Origin: Actinomycetes bacterium
Lineage (GTDB): Bacteria; Actinomycetota; Actinomycetes; Propionibacteriales; Propionibacteriaceae
Length of the DNA: 5,360 bases
Reading direction: 5' to 3'
Assembly (NCBI GenBank): GCA_023436925.1
Contig: JAEZHJ010000071.1
Coordinates: 1 to 5,360, forward strand
The translations under genes and the position numbers were made by a program. Shown piece by piece: positions 5,265 through 5,360 of the stretch. How positions within the stretch are numbered: the stretch's first letter is position 1; every line of letters begins with the position of its first letter. Under the pieces are notes generated by a model. It searched no databases. It saw nothing but the letters and a program-made list of their open reading frames with translations, and was not told the origin of the DNA.

Positions 5265-5360
5265 CCTTCTCCTCCAGGTCCACCTCAGCAGGGGTCACCC
5301 AGACGGGCGAGCTGCTGAGCGTCGGGACCGACAACGGCCCGAGCACCAGTCCCCTGGTGC
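5265..5360. other. Right-edge stretch, no gene assigned
   Basis: Open frames exist on both strands but are too short to judge. On the - strand one frame enters at the window edge and stops at 5285-5287, about 25 codons. It could be the end of a convergent gene, which would suit a shared terminator at 5220-5264. I do not recognise any product. Confidence 0.4.
5343..5360. repeat. Inverted repeat at the right edge
   Basis: GCACCAG (5343-5349) and CTGGTGC (5354-5360) form 7-bp arms around a four-base centre, TCCC. The right arm ends exactly at the window edge, so the structure may be longer than what is seen. Confidence 0.4.

Noticed and set aside
5083..5346. An 87-codon - strand open frame spanning the terminator
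   Set aside because: It reads through the MFS terminator stem and into the antisense of the MFS coding region, so most of it is shadow. Only the edge part could belong to a real convergent gene, and it has no recognisable product.

Overview
This 5.36 kb window comes from a high-GC Gram-positive genome, most likely an actinobacterium. The evidence is strong G/C bias at third codon positions, GC-rich terminator stems without a T tract, AGGAG-type ribosome binding sites, and protein families common in soil actinobacteria. I cannot name the genus from sequence alone.

All four confident genes lie on the + strand. From the left edge: about 174 bases with no recognisable gene; a complete CUT1-family (MalG/UgpE-like) sugar ABC permease at 175-1059, which looks like the tail of an importer operon; a 265-base spacer; a PucR/CdaR-type regulator at 1325-2563; an ornithine cyclodeaminase/mu-crystallin family protein at 2709-3704; a highly structured 191-base spacer; a 12-helix MFS transporter of the sugar/metabolite porter type at 3896-5215; and a strong hairpin terminator at 5220-5264. 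The last 96 bases hold no gene I can assign.

The regulator, the OCD-like enzyme and the MFS carrier look like one small catabolic unit: a carrier brings in a substrate, a dehydrogenase/cyclodeaminase-fold enzyme acts on it, and a PucR protein senses availability. The substrate is not readable from the sequence. The enzyme keeps the family's fold landmarks but lacks the PGK loop of classical ornithine cyclodeaminase, so ornithine should not be assumed. The ABC permease is probably a separate, older unit that happens to sit upstream.

The most unusual signals are in the spacers. The spacer before the MFS gene carries four consecutive hairpins (3721-3878) that end two bases before the Shine-Dalgarno. 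The spacers before the regulator and before the OCD gene each contain a 20-bp inverted repeat of identical geometry (7-bp arms, 6-bp centre), which are candidate operators. I saw no mobile element, CRISPR array, tRNA or rRNA, and no clearly new multi-gene system beyond this putative module.
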